DNA of 64,000 bases from Jejuia sp040720935 (GTDB lineage Bacteria; Bacteroidota; Bacteroidia; Flavobacteriales; Flavobacteriaceae), in the NCBI RefSeq assembly GCF_040720935.1, contig NZ_JBFDAE010000005.1, positions 62,001 through 126,000 on the forward strand, written 5' to 3'. Positions 61,169 to 64,000 of this stretch are shown here, in pieces (the stretch's first letter is position 1; each line of letters begins with the position of its first letter). The position numbers and the translations under genes were made by a program. The notes under the pieces were generated by a model. That model had not been told where the DNA came from. It saw only the letters and a list, made by a program, of their open reading frames with translations, and did no database searches.

Positions 61169-63374
61169 TATTTTTCAAAATTTCAGTTGCAACTGCTCTA
61201 GCTAAAAGTGGCGGAACTGCATTACCAACTAAAGTATATTGTGGTAATTCTGACTTCCTGTTATTTCCACCAGTAGAGCGTTTTCCTTGAAATACAAATG
61301 AATCATCAAACGATTGTAATCTGGCCATCTCCCTAACAGTTAAAGCTCTAGGGCAATTATAGTGTATATAATCATCAGCGATAGTCATTACAGTAGGGCT
61401 TTGTTTTTCTGGCTTTAATACGTTGTAATTCCTCTTATTTGTAGATAACCCACATTTCTCCAATTTTGTCTTGGCTTTTTTGTAATCGCCTTCTTTTAGT
61501 ATAATATCAAGTCGCTTTATTACATCTTCACCTTGGTTACTTGTTTTGTGATTATGAAGTACGTCGAACACTTTTTCTCCATTATTTAGAGCCTCTGTAC
61601 TTTTTACATAGAATGGCTTTTTTGCCTTTGTAAATCGGCCATTCAATCTTCCTTTTTTGCTCCAATCTGCATAGGTTTTCCCATTTGTTTTTAATGGTTT
61701 TCCATCAATTGAACGGTTTTTAAGAAGGCTTTTCATCTTTTTGGCTGTTCCATTATATTGTTTGGAAATATCAACCAATTGATAATGATGGACTTCTTCA
61801 TTATTTCCTATAAAATCTAAATCATATAACGCTTCAAAAACAGAAACCTTTTCTTCTTCAGTAACTGTAGCAGGAATTTCGGATATGAATTTTTGGTCTT
61901 TTCTACATCCTATAAATAAAACACGTTCTCTGTTTTGTGGAACTCCGTAGTTAGATGAATTGGCAACAAAAGGTGCTTCAATTCTATAAAGTCTTATGTC
62001 GTTTATAATTTTATCTAATTGAGTGCATTGTTCCTTATTACAATAATCACGAATTATTGTAATACAATCATCTATGTTTAAAATGTAAATCTTTAATGCT
62101 TGGATAATATCATTACAAGATTTTTTAAAGTCTCTAGCAACGTTTAATTTACCAAATGCTTCTTCTATCTTATTGATAACTTCGTTTGAATCTATATCAG
62201 TAAGAAATTGAGTAAAAGAATCTACAAAATAATCATTGTCAATATTACAGAAATCTTTTTCCCGTATAATATCGCGTTTTAATTTTTCCCATTCTTTATT
62301 TCTAACTAATAGATTAAATCCGTGCCTAATGGTACTAATTCTTTCATCAGTTTTACTCGTTTTATAATCGGCAATATCTGGAGTTAACTTTTTGAATTTA
62401 GAATCAATGGTTTTTATATAAGTCTCTTTTGCTTCTTCCGCTTTTATATCAGTAAACTGTTCAATCTCAATTCTTTTAATTAAACAATCTAAAAGAAAAT
62501 CATTATCAATATTTGTTTTCTTTAAAGATTTAATAAATGAAGTTAAAGCCGGAATTTCTTTAATATCAACTAGGGAATTGATTTCCTTAAGAATAAGTTC
62601 TTTTATTTTCCCTTTTTCTTTTGTTAAAATTCCTCTTACGTTCTCCATTATAAAATACTTTGGTTGAAGCACTTTAATGACTTCTAAATAATGGGAAAAT
62701 AAATCATCTTTTTTATCAAACTTCTTCCTTTTTCCTGCTAGACTAAAACTCTGGCAAGGTGGTCCACCACAGACAACATCAACTTTTTTGCCTTTAGTTT
62801 TTGAGAGTAGATTGTCCAAAAAATCTGGCTCGGTAATGTCTTGGCATAAAAAGTCGGCATCTAAACCTAATTGATGGTTGTATCTAACTACATGCGTTAA
62901 TTCTGAATTTTCGTTGATGTCATTTGCAACAAGAAAGTCAAAGAATTTGTTGTTGTGTTCTGCTTGAATGAAGCCTTCACTAAATCCGCCAGCTCCTGCA
63001 AATAAATCTACAAACGTAAATGGATTACCATAAAGAGATATTTGCTCTCTAATTATATTAACGCAATGGTCTTCTTTGTACGCCTTTACAAAATCGGTAA
63101 GTTTTGACTTTATTTCTTTATTTGAATAACTGTTTTTGTATGTGTTGTTAAATAATTCATCTGCTCTGCTTTTTAAATAACCTAGATAATGATTGATTTC
63201 TGTTACTCTTTCAGCTTTTTCTTTGACAAGTTGTGTTTCTTTATCAAAATCTTCTGGTTTAATTTTCTCGCCAGTTGAGATTTTTACTTGTTCAGAATTG
63301 CAGTTAATTCTTAAATGAATAGGAGCAAATCCTTTTTTATCAGATTTATCGAGATAGAAGTTTACAGTAGCCAT
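61161..63374 (-). CDS. C5-cytosine DNA methyltransferase fused to an integrase arm-DNA-binding domain
   Basis: 737 aa. Residues 1 to about 103 (MATVNFYLDKSDKKGFAPIH, then STGEKIKPEDFD, VTEINHYLGYLKSRADELF, KLTDFVKAYKED) match the arm-binding plus SAM-like N-terminus of Bacteroidota tyrosine recombinases. No recombinase catalytic domain follows. Instead there is a complete Dcm-type methyltransferase: motif I FVDLFAGAGG (121-130), IV GGPPCQSFS with nucleophile Cys207, VI ENVRG (244-248), VIII QNRERVLF (480-487), IX ALTVREMARLQ and X LVGNAVPPLLARAVA. About 210 extra helical residues sit between VI and VIII. It protects host DNA against the convergent endonuclease; the N-terminus may target it or regulate it. 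Confidence 0.85.
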   Translation of the reverse strand: MATVNFYLDKSDKKGFAPIHLRINCNSEQVKISTGEKIKPEDFDKETQLVKEKAERVTEINHYLGYLKSRADELFNNTYKNSYSNKEIKSKLTDFVKAYKEDHCVNIIREQISLYGNPFTFVDLFAGAGGFSEGFIQAEHNNKFFDFLVANDINENSELTHVVRYNHQLGLDADFLCQDITEPDFLDNLLSKTKGKKVDVVCGGPPCQSFSLAGKRKKFDKKDDLFSHYLEVIKVLQPKYFIMENVRGILTKEKGKIKELILKEINSLVDIKEIPALTSFIKSLKKTNIDNDFLLDCLIKRIEIEQFTDIKAEEAKETYIKTIDSKFKKLTPDIADYKTSKTDERISTIRHGFNLLVRNKEWEKLKRDIIREKDFCNIDNDYFVDSFTQFLTDIDSNEVINKIEEAFGKLNVARDFKKSCNDIIQALKIYILNIDDCITIIRDYCNKEQCTQLDKIINDIRLYRIEAPFVANSSNYGVPQNRERVLFIGCRKDQKFISEIPATVTEEEKVSVFEALYDLDFIGNNEEVHHYQLVDISKQYNGTAKKMKSLLKNRSIDGKPLKTNGKTYADWSKKGRLNGRFTKAKKPFYVKSTEALNNGEKVFDVLHNHKTSNQGEDVIKRLDIILKEGDYKKAKTKLEKCGLSTNKRNYNVLKPEKQSPTVMTIADDYIHYNCPRALTVREMARLQSFDDSFVFQGKRSTGGNNRKSELPQYTLVGNAVPPLLARAVATEILKNIK

Positions 63375-63385
63375 AATTATATGTT

Positions 63386-63427
63386 GCGGACGTTTTTACG
63401 GACACGGACAAATTTACGGACAAATTT
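63386..63427 (-). promoter_or_regulatory. Phased CGGAC repeats in the methyltransferase leader
   Basis: CGGAC occurs four times with starts at 63387, 63399, 63405 and 63417 (plus-strand reading), spaced 12, 6 and 12; the last two units extend to ACGGACAAATTT. On the minus strand they read GTCCG and lie 12-55 bases upstream of the methyltransferase ATG. They could be sites for the arm-binding domain itself and act in autoregulation. Confidence 0.5.
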
Positions 63428-63615
63428 TTTGTTTTCAGATAAAATGGTATTTTTTTTAATATCTAATGCGCCTCCAACCAGTCCCAATCCCAACATCCAT
63501 TAAAAAACTCTAATATTTCTAAAAACTATTATTTCTATTCACTTAAAGATTGTCAACCCAAAAATCCCACAATTAAACCATGTATTTCACAATGAAGCAT
63601 TACCTTTTTTTAAAT

Positions 63616-64000
63616 TTAGGACTTGCCACCATTCAAATCCATTTTAAAAGAAATTGAAACTTCTCCTGTTTCTTTGTTTACATTTACTTTTGGTGTTTCG
63701 CCATTTGCAAGGTTTTTGCCAGTGCTCATTTGGTATAATCCTGTTAAAAACTCCATGCCTTTGGTCATCACATCTTCCATTTGCTTAAAATCTGGAGCTG
63801 TTGTTTTCCTGTTTTCTGCTATTGGATGTTCATTGGTTTTACTTGATTCTTTTTCTTTGTATCTGGATTCAACTTCTAATACATCTTCTGTTTCGTTTTC
63901 TTGTAAAAGTGTTTCAGTTTCTATTAAATCGTCTTCCTCATTTAGCGATTCTAAAGGCATATTGACAGGATCTTCTTTAACAACTTCTTCTAATTGTTGA
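63616..64000 (-). CDS. Partial acidic hypothetical protein cut by the right window edge
   Basis: The reading frame ends at 63616 and stays open through the right edge (13 codons upstream of the first internal ATG at 63960 are open: QQLEEVVKEDPVN). The visible product is strongly acidic (LNEEDDLIETETLLQEN) with a more ordered C-terminus (MEDVMTKGMEFLTGLYQMSTGK, KVNVNKETGEVSISFKMDL). I do not recognise a family. Whether it starts at the ATG 63960 or beyond the edge cannot be decided; the even composition across that point favours a longer gene. Confidence 0.6.
   Translation of the reverse strand, partial: QQLEEVVKEDPVNMPLESLNEEDDLIETETLLQENETEDVLEVESRYKEKESSKTNEHPIAENRKTTAPDFKQMEDVMTKGMEFLTGLYQMSTGKNLANGETPKVNVNKETGEVSISFKMDLNGGKS

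Noticed and set aside
63430..63600. Integrase attachment site or tRNA near the methyltransferase fusion
   Set aside because: I looked for a tRNA fold or paired direct repeats around the locus and saw none; the catalytic recombinase domain is also missing.
1..64000. tRNA, rRNA, CRISPR arrays and insertion sequences
   Set aside because: No cloverleaf-like gene, ribosomal sequence, regular repeat-spacer array or transposase was recognised by eye. A dedicated RNA-gene search could still find a small RNA.

Overview
The window looks like a chromosome segment of a marine member of the Flavobacteriaceae (Bacteroidota). The evidence is low GC, TAnnTTTG-type -7 promoter boxes instead of sigma70 boxes, almost no Shine-Dalgarno sequences, DUF4270 and GEVED-domain proteins, type IX secretion (T9SS) C-terminal sorting domains, Bacteroidota-style lipoproteins, and the neighbour order glmS / DUF4270 / short glycogen-synthase-like / panC-panD / radA / ileS-traR-lspA. 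I recognise no rRNA, tRNA or CRISPR array.

Layout. 0-10 kb: the start of an exported outer-membrane protein, glmS, a DUF4270 lipoprotein and a short GT5-like protein on the minus strand; then panC, panD, a flippase-like membrane protein, a degenerate esterase and radA on the plus strand. 10-30 kb: three large T9SS cargo proteins (two LamG/thrombospondin-repeat paralogues and a sugar-dehydrogenase/GEVED/Fn3 protein) interleaved with the housekeeping block ileS-traR-lspA, followed by an exported OmpA-like protein with a CxxCH motif. 30-36 kb, minus strand: MscS channel, SLC13 transporter, 5-formyl-THF cyclo-ligase and a three-gene cluster of retropepsin-like protease (RimB type), RimK glutamate ligase and aspartoacylase-type deacylase. 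36-50 kb: uvrC, a patatin/beta-barrel protein, homogentisate dioxygenase, 4-hydroxyphenylpyruvate dioxygenase, a tryptophan-dioxygenase-like protein, an M23 peptidase and pgi, with many palindromic intergenic repeats. 50-58 kb: an AraC regulator divergent from a complete class I P450 system (P450, 2Fe-2S ferredoxin, reductase); then a TPR-histidine kinase/NarL-type regulator pair divergent from three small lipoproteins. 58-64 kb: a YgiQ radical SAM protein, then a restriction-modification locus whose C5-cytosine methyltransferase carries the N-terminal arm-binding domain of a tyrosine recombinase.

The signals most worth following are: (1) the integrase-arm/methyltransferase fusion with phased CGGAC repeats just upstream of its start; (2) a palindrome with NarL-like 7-2-7 geometry in front of the lipoprotein operon and divergent from the sensor/regulator pair; (3) palindromic repeats that have entered coding sequence (inside ileS, and at the 3' end of the homogentisate dioxygenase gene); (4) the P450 operon, possibly for an algal methyl-sugar; and (5) predicted enzymes with altered active-site motifs (esterase without its serine, M23 peptidase with HxC instead of HxH, half-length glycogen synthase without KxGG).
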